Below, one piece after another: positions 14,260 to 23,013 of a DNA stretch of 26,940 nt. Positions within the stretch are counted from its first letter, which is position 1. Each line of letters opens with the position of its first letter. This stretch comes from JAEZAA01 sp964514485. Lineage in GTDB: Bacteria; Pseudomonadota; Gammaproteobacteria; Pseudomonadales; Oleiphilaceae. The stretch spans positions 1-26,940 of the forward strand of contig CAZEWG010000033.1 in assembly GCA_964514485.1 (NCBI GenBank). The letters are read 5' to 3'. A program made the translations under genes and the position numbers. A model generated the notes under the pieces. That model did no database searches. It saw only the letters and a program-made list of their open reading frames with translations, and was not told the DNA's origin.

Positions 14260-15366
14260 CTAGGGGCCGCAGGAAAAGGCCTTTTCGGCAGCCAATAAGG
14301 CGGGCTGGTCCGGCTGTGACGCGTCCAGCAACAGCTGATAGAGCTCCAGCATGCGATTAAGGTCTTCTTTTCGTTCCGGAGTCAGTTTGAGCATGGCGTA
14401 GACCCTTGCCCCTTCAAAGCGAACCCGGGCTTTGCGGGCATTAGCCAGTGCCTGCGCAATCTCCAGCTCTGACTCCCGGGCGGGAAGCTCCACCCATTCT
14501 CTGACCTGGCCTTGCTGCTCGTGCCGGCGCACCCGTAACCCCCAGCGCTGCCAAAGACGCTGATCGGCCTCAAACTCCAGCATGCGCAGATAAATCCAAC
14601 TGTCACCAAAGTATTGAGCCTGCAGCAGCGGTTTGATGGTCCCGCTACCCACCTCCAGGATCAACCGCAGATCATTCGCCTTGAGCTCACCCATGGGCTC
14701 CAAACGGACCACCGGGGATGGGCCAGGCTGCACGGGGTGGATTGCCACCTCCAGCAAACGCTCCGCCAGCGGTGCCTGGCGCTCACCAAACTGGCGGGAA
14801 AGCTGACGTATGGCTTGTAGTACTTCCGGGCTAATAAGACGATTGTTATTCAGCCGATACAGCAGACGCCCAAATTCAATCCGTGCCTCCACCAGCCAGA
14901 TCGTCGAACAGGCCACCAGGGGTTCGGGCTTGAAGGCTTCCAGCTGGTCTTTCAAAAACTTTGGGATAATGGGCGCAACAGGCGCGAACTTGCCCCCGAG
15001 CCGCTGGCTGGCAAAATAGTAATAAATTTCACCGGTCTGGAACCGTACCCGATGGATTTCGGTGTCCCCATGCACGGCCCAGGGCACCTCATCCAGAAAG
15101 TAGCCCTGCATGTCCTTATAGAGCCCATAGGGCAATCGCCAGTCACATCGTTCCGGGGTCGGGCAAAACCCGCTATAACCCAATGGACGCAATAACTCCG
15201 GCAACTCCGTAAAGGCGAATTCCTCGCGCTCGACTTCAGCCTCAGCCGCCACCTCCGTGTCCACGGGGGCTGAGAGCTCCTGGGAGTTTTCCCGCGGTGG
15301 GCCACCGGCGGTTTGACAACCGGCCAGCAGCGCAAGGGCTATTAATACAAGAAATACTCGCGTCAT
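14260..15366 (-). CDS. Putative lipoprotein of unknown function
   Basis: This is a 368-residue protein with a clear lipoprotein signal: MTRVFLVLIALALLAGC, with Cys17 as the lipidation site. The next about 30 residues are a polar Glu/Ala-rich linker (VDTEVAAEAEVEREE), followed by a soluble domain I do not recognise. Visible blocks include YSGFCPTPERCDWRLPYGLY and LLDASQPDQPALLAAEKAFS near the C-terminus. It is probably anchored in the envelope facing the periplasm. The start lacks a good ribosome binding site. It is about 200 bases downstream of the FAN1-like gene and 119 bases upstream of the SRPBCC gene on the same strand. Confidence 0.7.
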   Translation of the reverse strand: MTRVFLVLIALALLAGCQTAGGPPRENSQELSAPVDTEVAAEAEVEREEFAFTELPELLRPLGYSGFCPTPERCDWRLPYGLYKDMQGYFLDEVPWAVHGDTEIHRVRFQTGEIYYYFASQRLGGKFAPVAPIIPKFLKDQLEAFKPEPLVACSTIWLVEARIEFGRLLYRLNNNRLISPEVLQAIRQLSRQFGERQAPLAERLLEVAIHPVQPGPSPVVRLEPMGELKANDLRLILEVGSGTIKPLLQAQYFGDSWIYLRMLEFEADQRLWQRWGLRVRRHEQQGQVREWVELPARESELEIAQALANARKARVRFEGARVYAMLKLTPERKEDLNRMLELYQLLLDASQPDQPALLAAEKAFSCGP

Positions 15367-15564
15367 GAACCCATGAATATCAGTTGAGGTGTTGATGGCA
15401 TTTTAACAGGAGATGTCCTAAAAACCCTGACGGCGTGGCGCTTGGCACGGTGCCGGCAACCATAGATCGCGCCAGTGCTACAGCATAGCGTTCGCCCCAA
15501 GTTCAGCAAGCCAGTATCAGGCTTTTGTGGGGTTAAAGCGATCAGCAACCTGCGGGATCAAACG

Positions 15565-17244
15565 CTAGGACCTTTCCAGATAAACCACCCGGGCCGGAAT
15601 CTGGTGGACGGCAAAAAACTCCAGCCAACGTCGTTGATGATCCTGTAACCGATCACCGGGGCCTTTAATCTCCACCAGCTCATAGCCACCTTCAGGGCCG
15701 AACAGGATCAAATCGGGAAAACCGGTGCAGTGATGGCGCAGGTCCTTCAACATGCGCCTGAAAACCAGCTCGAAATGGGCCGAAGGAATCCGCTGCAGCG
15801 CCAGCTCCAGCAGCGGCTCGGACAGCACCCCCCAATGCACAAAGGGATTCAGGCGGCCAAACTTCTCCCTCCATATTCGAAGCACCACCTGGTGCCAGCT
15901 CTGCTCCCGGGCCAGTTGCGTCAATTTATTCTCCAGCAGATCCCGGCGCTTTGTAATGAACTCCGGGGCATAGAGATCCTTCGGCCCCCGCTGGAACGGA
16001 TGGTAGAAGGCATCGGGCACCGGGGCGAAAATCACCTCCCAAAAGTACAGGCCGAAAATGCCGTTGAACAGCCAGTTCTCCACATAATGCCCCTCCCCCT
16101 GCTGAGTTTTGGTCAGCAACTCCAGCCCCAACAACTCCACCGACGCCGGCCCCGGTGCGTCTAACAGAAGTTTTTCCTCCCGCAAGATCGCCTTGGCTGG
16201 TGCTGGCACCGGGCGTTTCAGTTTTCTCAGGCTGCGGTCCCGAATGCGAATGGCACAGGTTTCCTCCTGCTCACCCCAAGGCGCCTGCAGAATAGCCTCA
16301 CATTGCAGCAAGGCCTCTTCATAGGCTTGCTCTTTGTAGAGGATACGGGCGATCCGCTCCCGGGAGGGAAGATATTGGGCGGCCCGATAGAGAGACAGTG
16401 CCGCCTCATGCTGCCCTTCCCGCTCCCGATGGCGTGCCAATTCGTTAAGGGCTTTGGACCAGACTCTCTGGGCGGCGGGATAAGCCTCACCCGGACGAGG
16501 CATGATGTCCAACCTCTCCAGGCTGGGGGGATCCTGCTCGACGGCTTGCCGAACAGCCTGCCGAAACCGCACCGCGGCATGCAGTGCATCCAGCTCCTGG
16601 CGCGAGCGAAACGCCGTAGCAGAACCCTCCAGGGCATAGTCTTCATAGTTGAATACCCCCAGCTCGGATAACACAAACTCGCTGAGGTCCTGGTAGGTAT
16701 TGCCAAAATACAACAGCTGAAAAACATCCATCAGCTCGGGTTTGCTGATCAGCAGCAAAGGGATCTCGCGGCCGATCACCTCTGCCGCTGGCAGAAGGGG
16801 CTCCTCTTCTTCTGATGCAGTATCGAGAAAGTATTCCTGGGCCGCAGCAATCAGCTGGGCTTTACGTAACGATTTGGGCAAACCGGGGAAACGTCGGCGC
16901 AGTTCATCCAGGGTCAGTATATTCAACGCTATGCTGACGGGAACCGAAGGGTTAAGGTGAACTAACCCCGCGGCCACTAAACGGTCAATGGCGCCCTCTA
17001 CATCATCAATTTCAGTGTAGGACAGCCGATCAACCCGAAATAGCGGCCCTTTACGGGATACCAGACGCACAAATAAACACTGGGCATTGGTGGGCAACTG
17101 GAGAAAGGCGTCGCGGAATCCTTGCTCTTCGTCAGTGAGGATTCCATGATAACGGCAATGCACGCTGTTGATCAGCGCTAAGAAATTATCCAAATAATAG
17201 GTTGGACTGATCTCGACGGTGGAGGAGAAATCCCGATTAGCCAT
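15565..17244 (-). CDS. FAN1-like structure-specific nuclease (VRR-NUC domain)
   Basis: This 559-residue protein has the length and layout of the bacterial FAN1 nucleases. It has an N-terminal SAP/wedge-like part, then a helical TPR-like middle (about 270-330, LARHREREGQHEAALSLYRA). The C-terminal VRR-NUC nuclease domain carries the PD-(D/E)xK active site: GFPDLILFG with Asp511, then LVEIKGPGD with Glu525 and Lys527, then the RLQDHQRRW helix. FAN1 cleaves 5' flaps and unhooks interstrand DNA crosslinks. Bacterial homologues often lie beside a DinG-like helicase, which is absent here. The start at 17244 has only a weak GGG upstream. All catalytic residues are present, so it should be active. 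Confidence 0.88.
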   Translation of the reverse strand: MANRDFSSTVEISPTYYLDNFLALINSVHCRYHGILTDEEQGFRDAFLQLPTNAQCLFVRLVSRKGPLFRVDRLSYTEIDDVEGAIDRLVAAGLVHLNPSVPVSIALNILTLDELRRRFPGLPKSLRKAQLIAAAQEYFLDTASEEEEPLLPAAEVIGREIPLLLISKPELMDVFQLLYFGNTYQDLSEFVLSELGVFNYEDYALEGSATAFRSRQELDALHAAVRFRQAVRQAVEQDPPSLERLDIMPRPGEAYPAAQRVWSKALNELARHREREGQHEAALSLYRAAQYLPSRERIARILYKEQAYEEALLQCEAILQAPWGEQEETCAIRIRDRSLRKLKRPVPAPAKAILREEKLLLDAPGPASVELLGLELLTKTQQGEGHYVENWLFNGIFGLYFWEVIFAPVPDAFYHPFQRGPKDLYAPEFITKRRDLLENKLTQLAREQSWHQVVLRIWREKFGRLNPFVHWGVLSEPLLELALQRIPSAHFELVFRRMLKDLRHHCTGFPDLILFGPEGGYELVEIKGPGDRLQDHQRRWLEFFAVHQIPARVVYLERS

Positions 17245-17397
17245 CCCGTACCCAATGCTCTAAACCGCTGGATTGTAAACTCGATTGCAGCCAATCCAAA
17301 AGCCATACTGCATTCAGGGGTCACCCGCTTGAGCAAGCCCCGGCTTGCCATTCCACGCACGCCCCTTTGCCACTGATTTAAGCGACTGCCGGGAGCC

Positions 17398-18747
17398 ATG
17401 ACGAAAACCATTACGTCCTTGTCCACCCTCTTTTTCTGTATCGTCTTGCTGGTCGCAGGCAACACGCTGCTGATGACCCTGCTCGGCGTTCGCATGACGC
17501 TTGCCGAAATCGACACCAAACTGATCGGCTGGGTCTTGGTGTGTTATTCCCTTGGTTTCGTCCTGGGCTCCATCTACTGCCCCCGCATTGTGACCCGGGT
17601 GGGTCATATTCGCAGCTTCGCCGTGTTTTGTGCCCTGATGAGCATGGTGGCCATCGCCCACCCCTTGCACCTGAATCTCGTCAGTTGGGCCTTGCTGCGT
17701 TTTATGGCTGGCGTGTCCATGGCCGGGCTGATGCTAGTGGTCGAAAGCTGGCTCAGCACCCGCGCCACCAACGAAAACCGCGGCACCCTGTTTGCCAGCT
17801 ATCAGGTGGTCTTCTACCTGGCCTCTGCCGGGGGGCAACTGCTACTCAGCTTCGCCAAGCCATCGGGTACCCTGGCGTTTAGCGTGGCGTCGCTGCTGTT
17901 GTCCTTTGCCCTGGTTCCCCTGGCGCTCACCCGCATGGAGGCGCCTTCCATTGAACAGGGTGAACGGCTCAGCGTTCGTGAACTGATGAAGGTCTCCTCC
18001 CTGGGCTTGGTTGCCGTCACCCTGTGTGGCGTCGTTATCAGTGCCTTCAATAATATCGGCCCGGTGTATGGCAGCTTGATCAACCTGGACTTCAACCAGA
18101 TTGCCCTGTTCATGGCCACCACCGTGATTGCCGCCATGCTCTTTGCCTGGCCCCTCGGTCGGCTGTCCGATCTGTTCGACCGACGGGTGGTGCTGCTCAT
18201 CCTTTCGCTTCTGGCAGGCCTCAGCAGCCTGATCACCGCCTGGTGGGGACAGAGTCAAATCGTCGTCCTGTTCATCAGCGCGGAGATTTCCATCGGGATT
18301 GCTGCCGCCCTCTACCCGGTGGCCGTAGCCTTGGTCAATGACCGTCTCCACAGCAATCAGATCGTTGCCGCCAGTTCCACCCTGCTGCTTTTTTACGGGG
18401 TCGGCAACTGTATTGGTCCGATTCTCGGCTCAACCTTGATTGCCAGTTTTGGGCCTTCCGGGCTCTTTATCAGCATCGGTAGCTGCTTGCTTCTACTCTC
18501 CGCCTATACCTATTGGTATATCCAAAACAGCCGGCGCATCCCGGTCGAAGCCCAGGAAACCTTCGTCACCGCCACCCCCACCTCCACCCAGGTGTTAGTG
18601 GAACTTGACCCGCGTAACGAAGAATTTGTCGAGGTCGGCGCCCCGGACTCCGAACCCGAGCCGGAGTCCGAGCCGATAGAGCAAAATGCCTCCTTAACGC
18701 CGCGAAACAGTGACTTAGACAACAGTAGCCAGCCTGACAGGACGTGA
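17398..18747 (+). CDS. MFS transporter (YcaD-like)
   Basis: This is a 449-residue inner membrane protein with about twelve hydrophobic helices, typical of the major facilitator superfamily. The pattern most resembles the YcaD-type subgroup: helix 1 LFFCIVLLVAGNTLLMTLLG, the GWVLVCYSLGFVLGS segment, the loop MLVVESWLSTRATNENRGT, and the second-half loop PLGRLSDLFDRRVVLL, which is the conserved MFS loop motif. The substrate is not predictable. The C-terminus has a hydrophilic, strongly acidic extension (about 385-449) containing PEPESEPIEQ, which is longer than usual for the family. The ATG has GGGAG just upstream. It is divergent from the FAN1-like gene. Confidence 0.85.
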   Translation: MTKTITSLSTLFFCIVLLVAGNTLLMTLLGVRMTLAEIDTKLIGWVLVCYSLGFVLGSIYCPRIVTRVGHIRSFAVFCALMSMVAIAHPLHLNLVSWALLRFMAGVSMAGLMLVVESWLSTRATNENRGTLFASYQVVFYLASAGGQLLLSFAKPSGTLAFSVASLLLSFALVPLALTRMEAPSIEQGERLSVRELMKVSSLGLVAVTLCGVVISAFNNIGPVYGSLINLDFNQIALFMATTVIAAMLFAWPLGRLSDLFDRRVVLLILSLLAGLSSLITAWWGQSQIVVLFISAEISIGIAAALYPVAVALVNDRLHSNQIVAASSTLLLFYGVGNCIGPILGSTLIASFGPSGLFISIGSCLLLLSAYTYWYIQNSRRIPVEAQETFVTATPTSTQVLVELDPRNEEFVEVGAPDSEPEPESEPIEQNASLTPRNSDLDNSSQPDRT

Positions 18748-18785
18748 GCTAACTCACATTTCCTGGACAACCGTCACAGACGGTT
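18744..18785. promoter_or_regulatory. Two adjacent hairpins after the MFS gene
   Basis: GTGAG-CTAA-CTCAC (18744-18757) overlaps the stop codon. AACCGTC-ACA-GACGGTT (18769-18785) is a perfect 7-bp stem with a 3-base loop. Neither has a T tract, so they are not classical intrinsic terminators. They may stabilise the mRNA 3' end or be operators for the following gene. Confidence 0.35.
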
Positions 18786-18925
18786 ACCTGTCGCAATCAA
18801 ATAGTTATGCAAAAATTCGTTAACTGGGCTTAACTTATTGGAAGCGTCTCGGTTTCGAGCCAGGTGCTCAATACCGGGCGGATACCGATAACAATAATAA
18901 AAACTTGTTGAAAAAAGCAGAGACT

Positions 18926-20845
18926 ATGAAAAACAGGAAGTTGGTCAGTGGTACACTGATTACTGTATTGCTGGTTTCACTGATGCTATGGGCAATCAAC
19001 TCGCCTGACTGGTTCTTGGATAAGTTAGGCATTGATAACCCGACCGTATGGCAACTGCTGGTTTCCAGCCTGATTACCATCTGCTTTGCGACCTGTTCTC
19101 TTTTCCTCTATCGACTCAACCGCCGCCTGGAAGTCAAAATCCACCAGCTCGGCGACTCTGAAGCCAAACTCCAGAAGTTATCCAGCGCGGTCACCAACAG
19201 CGGTAGCAGCATCATCATCACCGACCAGCGTGGTGTGATTGAGTACGTGAACCAGAAGTTCACCCTGGTTTCCGGGTATATGCCCGAAGAAGTCATTGGC
19301 CAGACACTGGAAATCCTCAACCCCGAGCAAACGTCGGACATCGACGCTGAAAATGTTTGGTCACCCAAGTGTCTTCAGTCCAGTTGGGAAGGCAAACTGC
19401 TCAGCAGGCATAAAGATGGCCACGAGTTCTGGTCCGCCATCACGGTTTCCGCCGTGCGCAATAAGCTTGGCCAGATCACCAACTATGTCGTTGCCGCCGT
19501 TGATATTACCGAACTTACCGAGGCCAACCGGAAAATGCAGCAGCTGGCCCTGTTCGACTCCCTGACCGGCTTGGCCAACCGCCGCCTGTTTATGGACCGC
19601 CTGAACAACGCACTGGCCAGCTGCCGCCGCCAAGGTTCCTCCCTGGCCCTGCTGTTTCTCGATCTGGATCAGTTCAAGCGCATCAACGACACCATGGGAC
19701 ACGATGCGGGTGATCTGCTGCTGTTAACGATTGCCGACCGGCTGAAAGGCTGCGTGCGGGAAAAGGACACGGTCTCCCGTTTGGGTGGGGACGAATTCAC
19801 CGTCCTGCTCACCGACGTCAAGGATACCTATTCCGTCACCCACGTGGCTCAGCAGATCCTCAAGGCCCTGAAGCAACCCATTAAGCTGCATAAGCATGAA
19901 GTGATTGTCTCCACCAGCATTGGCATTACGCTGGCCCCGGCAGATTCCAGCCAGGCGGAAACCCTGATGAAAAATGCCGACCTGGCCCTCTATCGGGCCA
20001 AGGAATGCGGCCGGGACCGTTATCACTTTTTTACCGAGGAGCTCAATATCCAGGCCCTTAGACACCTGGTGCTGGAGCAGGAGCTGCGCGCCGCCCATCG
20101 GGATGATGAGTTTACCCTGGCCTTTCAGCCCCAGGTGGATCTGCGCACCGAATCCGTGATCAGCGTGGAAGCCTTGCTGCGCTGGAATCATCCGGAGCGT
20201 GGCCTGGTCTCACCTGACGACTTTATTACTGTCGCCGAGGAAACCGGGCTCATCATCCCCATTGGCCGATGGGTGCTTCGCAGTGCCTGTATGCAGGTGA
20301 AGATGATTCACGAACTCACCGGGCGCCCCCTGAAAGTCGCCGTGAACCTCTCCACCCGTCAATTCCGGGATCCTCATCTGGAGCAAACCATTTCCGAGGT
20401 CTTGGCGGAATCAGGCTTAAGCCCCGAGTTTCTGGAGCTGGAAGTCACCGAAAGCATGCTGATGGACGATATCGAAAAGGTGATTGAGCAGTTAAGCCGC
20501 ATCAAAGCCACTGGCGTCACCATCACCATCGATGACTTTGGTTCGGGCTACTCCTCGCTCAGTTACCTGAAGCGTCTGCCCGTGGATATTCTTAAAGTGG
20601 ATCGCCAATTCGTCCAGGATATTCCTGACGATATCAGCGATATGGAAATCACCTCAGCAGTCATTGCCGTAGCCCACAAGCTCAACCTCAAGGTGATCGC
20701 CGAGGGGGTCGAAGATATTGATCAGCGGGATTTCCTGGTGATCAACAAGTGCGACTTTGCTCAGGGCTACTTCTACAGCAAGCCTCTAACCTTTGAAGAG
20801 CTCTATCAGTACCTGCAGGAAAGCAAGCTCCGGGCGATTGCCTAA
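18926..20845 (+). CDS. Membrane-bound PAS-GGDEF-EAL cyclic-di-GMP protein, motifs intact
   Basis: This 639-residue protein begins with two membrane helices (about residues 8-27 and 43-65) enclosing a short periplasmic loop. One PAS domain (about 80-205, ending VDITELTEANRK) is followed by a GGDEF domain with canonical GGDEF at 287-291. An RxxD I-site (R278-D281) lies five residues earlier. The EAL domain keeps its key motifs: EAL at 415-417, ELEVTES, IDDFGSGYSSL from Asp536, and IAEGVED. Both diguanylate cyclase and phosphodiesterase activities are possible; such hybrids often show mainly one. The ATG at 18926 is preferred to an upstream in-frame TTG at 18905, though the ribosome binding site is weak for both. 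It contrasts with the degenerate EAL of the gene at 1894. Confidence 0.92.
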   Translation: MKNRKLVSGTLITVLLVSLMLWAINSPDWFLDKLGIDNPTVWQLLVSSLITICFATCSLFLYRLNRRLEVKIHQLGDSEAKLQKLSSAVTNSGSSIIITDQRGVIEYVNQKFTLVSGYMPEEVIGQTLEILNPEQTSDIDAENVWSPKCLQSSWEGKLLSRHKDGHEFWSAITVSAVRNKLGQITNYVVAAVDITELTEANRKMQQLALFDSLTGLANRRLFMDRLNNALASCRRQGSSLALLFLDLDQFKRINDTMGHDAGDLLLLTIADRLKGCVREKDTVSRLGGDEFTVLLTDVKDTYSVTHVAQQILKALKQPIKLHKHEVIVSTSIGITLAPADSSQAETLMKNADLALYRAKECGRDRYHFFTEELNIQALRHLVLEQELRAAHRDDEFTLAFQPQVDLRTESVISVEALLRWNHPERGLVSPDDFITVAEETGLIIPIGRWVLRSACMQVKMIHELTGRPLKVAVNLSTRQFRDPHLEQTISEVLAESGLSPEFLELEVTESMLMDDIEKVIEQLSRIKATGVTITIDDFGSGYSSLSYLKRLPVDILKVDRQFVQDIPDDISDMEITSAVIAVAHKLNLKVIAEGVEDIDQRDFLVINKCDFAQGYFYSKPLTFEELYQYLQESKLRAIA

Positions 20846-20940
20846 GGGGCTGTGTGCCCGCAGTTTGATGCCGTTCACGGGTATTTGGTACTTTCTTTGT
20901 GCTTTGTCGCTTGATTCACACAAAGTTACAAAAACAAACA

Positions 20941-20946
20941 TATAAT
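20941..20946 (+). promoter_or_regulatory. Candidate -10 box for the gene at 20980
   Basis: A perfect TATAAT lies 34 bases before the ATG of the small membrane protein. No good TTGACA-like -35 stands at 16-18 bases; the best nearby candidate, TTGATT at 20911, is too far away. The region is AT-rich compared with its surroundings. Confidence 0.5.
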
Positions 20947-20979
20947 TACGCTTCCGGCTGTTTCAGGAAGTTGTAACGA

Positions 20980-21534
20980 ATGGATCTAGAGCTTGTAGTA
21001 CATTACGCCCAGTGGCTGTTGGTTATTCTGGCGAGCTATCTGCTGTTCACGATCGTGCGCCTGTCCCGTCGGGATGCCCGGCGCATGGCCGCACAAGCCA
21101 GCGGAGGTTCTCTCGAACGCTATCCAGCGCCGGCCCGCATTGAAAGCATTGCCCAACTGCAAAAGTTCACTGCAAACCAATTGCTGGAATTACGCCTGAA
21201 AGGGATGGATCCGGCAAAATTGCGGCGCAAGGACTGGTTGTTCAACGGCACCTGCCATTACTTTTGGGGGGCCTGCCAGGCCATTGCCAACCAGCTGCAC
21301 TGCCCTGAGCAACTTCAGGATCTCTTCGAGTTCGTCTTGCGCCGCAACCTCGGTGTAGACGCCCTGGACACCCCCCACGTGGTGCGCCAGCTACAACAGG
21401 GGCCGGTACTGGATTTTGAGCAACAGGCTGCTGATTTCGGGCGAACCGCCGCGGAACACTGGCTCACCAGCAACCGGGTGCCCGCTAATGCCAGCCTGTT
21501 CTCCAGCATTAATGAATGGTCGATGGCGGTCTAA
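20980..21534 (+). CDS. Hypothetical membrane-anchored protein (184 aa)
   Basis: This 184-residue protein has one N-terminal membrane helix (about 7-26, YAQWLLVILASYLLFTIVRL). A basic stop-transfer stretch, SRRDARR, would place the rest in the cytoplasm. The remainder is a soluble helical domain with DWLFNGTCHYFWGACQAIA in the middle. No family is recognised. AGGAAG precedes the ATG by nine bases, and a perfect TATAAT lies further upstream. It sits between the GGDEF-EAL gene and the convergent GNAT-C39 gene. Confidence 0.7.
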   Translation: MDLELVVHYAQWLLVILASYLLFTIVRLSRRDARRMAAQASGGSLERYPAPARIESIAQLQKFTANQLLELRLKGMDPAKLRRKDWLFNGTCHYFWGACQAIANQLHCPEQLQDLFEFVLRRNLGVDALDTPHVVRQLQQGPVLDFEQQAADFGRTAAEHWLTSNRVPANASLFSSINEWSMAV

Positions 21535-21656
21535 CACCTTTGCCGCCAACAACAAGCCCGATTAGATCAATCTGCTCTCAACAAGCTGTCCGAACACCTC
21601 GGGCAGCTTTCCCTCTTCCCCGCATCCACTTTTCCCGTCTTCCCTCTTTCCAGCCT

Positions 21657-22778
21657 TTAAACTGATTCAGCCCCACGCCGCTCATAGATCAGAACAGCCG
21701 TCCGCAGCCGGGTCTGACCAAACTTGGCCATCGCATCAAAATGCTGGCGGGGTATGGGGAGGTTGATATTGTCGGTTTCCAGACGGAAGGTTTCCTCATC
21801 AATTTCCGGGTCATTGATGTAGACAAAGCGGTCATCCAACGCGGTCACCACCACCCAATGGGGAGCCTTCACCCGGTTGAACTGATAGGTGCTAATCAGC
21901 ACGATGGGGACTCCCCCTTCCTCCAGACAGGACTGGATATCGGCACTGCTGACCCCGCGTTTGTGAAGCTCGACATCCGTTTCCGCCAGCTCTTGCTCAA
22001 ACTCTTCGTGCACGATCGCCAGCACTTCCTTTTTATTGTCACTACGCACGCCTTCCACGAACAACGGCCCTTCCTGGCTGATGAACAACCTCACCCAGAA
22101 ACCTCTCCGCCAGGCCGCCAGCGCAAGGCCATGAGGGCCGCAGCCGCCGTGGCCCGAGGTCATAAAAATGGTGGTTGCCTCCCGCCAGATCCGTAACTCC
22201 TGGGAGCGATCCAGGGGAAACTGGGGGTCGAGAGTACGCATGGCCATCATCAATGCTGACGGACCACAGGTGAACTCAGTAGTTTGGGCATAATAAGGAA
22301 CCGTAATACGGTTCTCAGGTGGCTTTACTTTGAGGGCCTTTTCGTAGCGAAGTGCAGCACAACCGTCTTCATAATAATTGGTGATGCGCCCAAAATAACG
22401 ATAGCCGCGGCGCTCATACAAACGCACCGCGCGACTGTTGTCCTCTCGCACCTCAAGACGCATGTAGACACAGCCGGCCTGCTTGGCGGCAACTTCAGCC
22501 TGCTCCATCAACAGGTCCGCAAGCCCCTTGCCCTGGGCCGCCACATCCACCGCAATGGAGTACAAACGGGACAGGCTGGTTCCCCGATGGAAGAGTATCA
22601 GTATATATCCTAACAGGGTGTTTTCTTCTTCCGCGACCCACAGTTCACCGTGAGCCTTAGTTAGCATGTACTTGAAATTTCGACGGTTTAGACGGTCCCC
22701 AGCGAAACAGCGCAGCTCAAGAGCAACCAGTTGATCGAGATCCGCCTTCGTTGCCCGCCTTATATTCACGGCACCCAT
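21657..22778 (-). CDS. GNAT acetyltransferase fused to C39-like cysteine peptidase
   Basis: This is a 373-residue two-domain cytoplasmic enzyme. Residues about 4-145 form a GNAT N-acetyltransferase resembling RimI: IRRATKADLDQLVALE, the acetyl-CoA loop VDVAAQGKGLADLLM, and VREDNSRAVRLYERRGYRYFG. Residues about 155-365 form a C39-like papain-fold peptidase, with Cys171 in TTEFTCGPSALMMAM, His307 in VKAPHWVVVTALDD and Asp323 in VYINDPEID. All catalytic residues are present, so both halves may be active. The fusion is known as a neighbour of RimK-like ligases. Here it is divergent from such a ligase, with 235 bases between. I prefer the ATG at 22778 (GGGAA nine bases upstream) to an in-frame GTG at 22784. 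Confidence 0.88.
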   Translation of the reverse strand: MGAVNIRRATKADLDQLVALELRCFAGDRLNRRNFKYMLTKAHGELWVAEEENTLLGYILILFHRGTSLSRLYSIAVDVAAQGKGLADLLMEQAEVAAKQAGCVYMRLEVREDNSRAVRLYERRGYRYFGRITNYYEDGCAALRYEKALKVKPPENRITVPYYAQTTEFTCGPSALMMAMRTLDPQFPLDRSQELRIWREATTIFMTSGHGGCGPHGLALAAWRRGFWVRLFISQEGPLFVEGVRSDNKKEVLAIVHEEFEQELAETDVELHKRGVSSADIQSCLEEGGVPIVLISTYQFNRVKAPHWVVVTALDDRFVYINDPEIDEETFRLETDNINLPIPRQHFDAMAKFGQTRLRTAVLIYERRGAESV

Positions 22779-22800
22779 ACTCACTGTTCCCGGTGATTTG

Positions 22801-22858
22801 TTTATACTCTCATGGAGCCTGGAATTTCGATTGACTCACCATAGCGTTCCATTAAATT
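22801..22858. promoter_or_regulatory. Candidate divergent promoters between GNAT-C39 and RimK-like genes
   Basis: On the plus strand TTGACT (22831-22836) and TAAATT (22853-22858) are 16 bases apart, a fair sigma-70 pair for the ligase gene with a long leader of about 150 bases. On the minus strand TTTATA (22801-22806) reads TATAAA, a possible -10 for the GNAT-C39 gene, without a good -35. The two overlap enough for shared regulation. Confidence 0.4.
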
Positions 22859-23013
22859 GATTATGCTACAGCGGATGCGCTTTTCATCTTGTTTGGATCA
22901 AAAAAATCCGGATGCATCCCGCCCAGGCCCAGTACGCGGTTCCTTAAATTGCCATATCCATGGCAACAACTACCCAACCTCAGCCAAAAAGGATAAAGGT
23001 TTAAAGATACTCA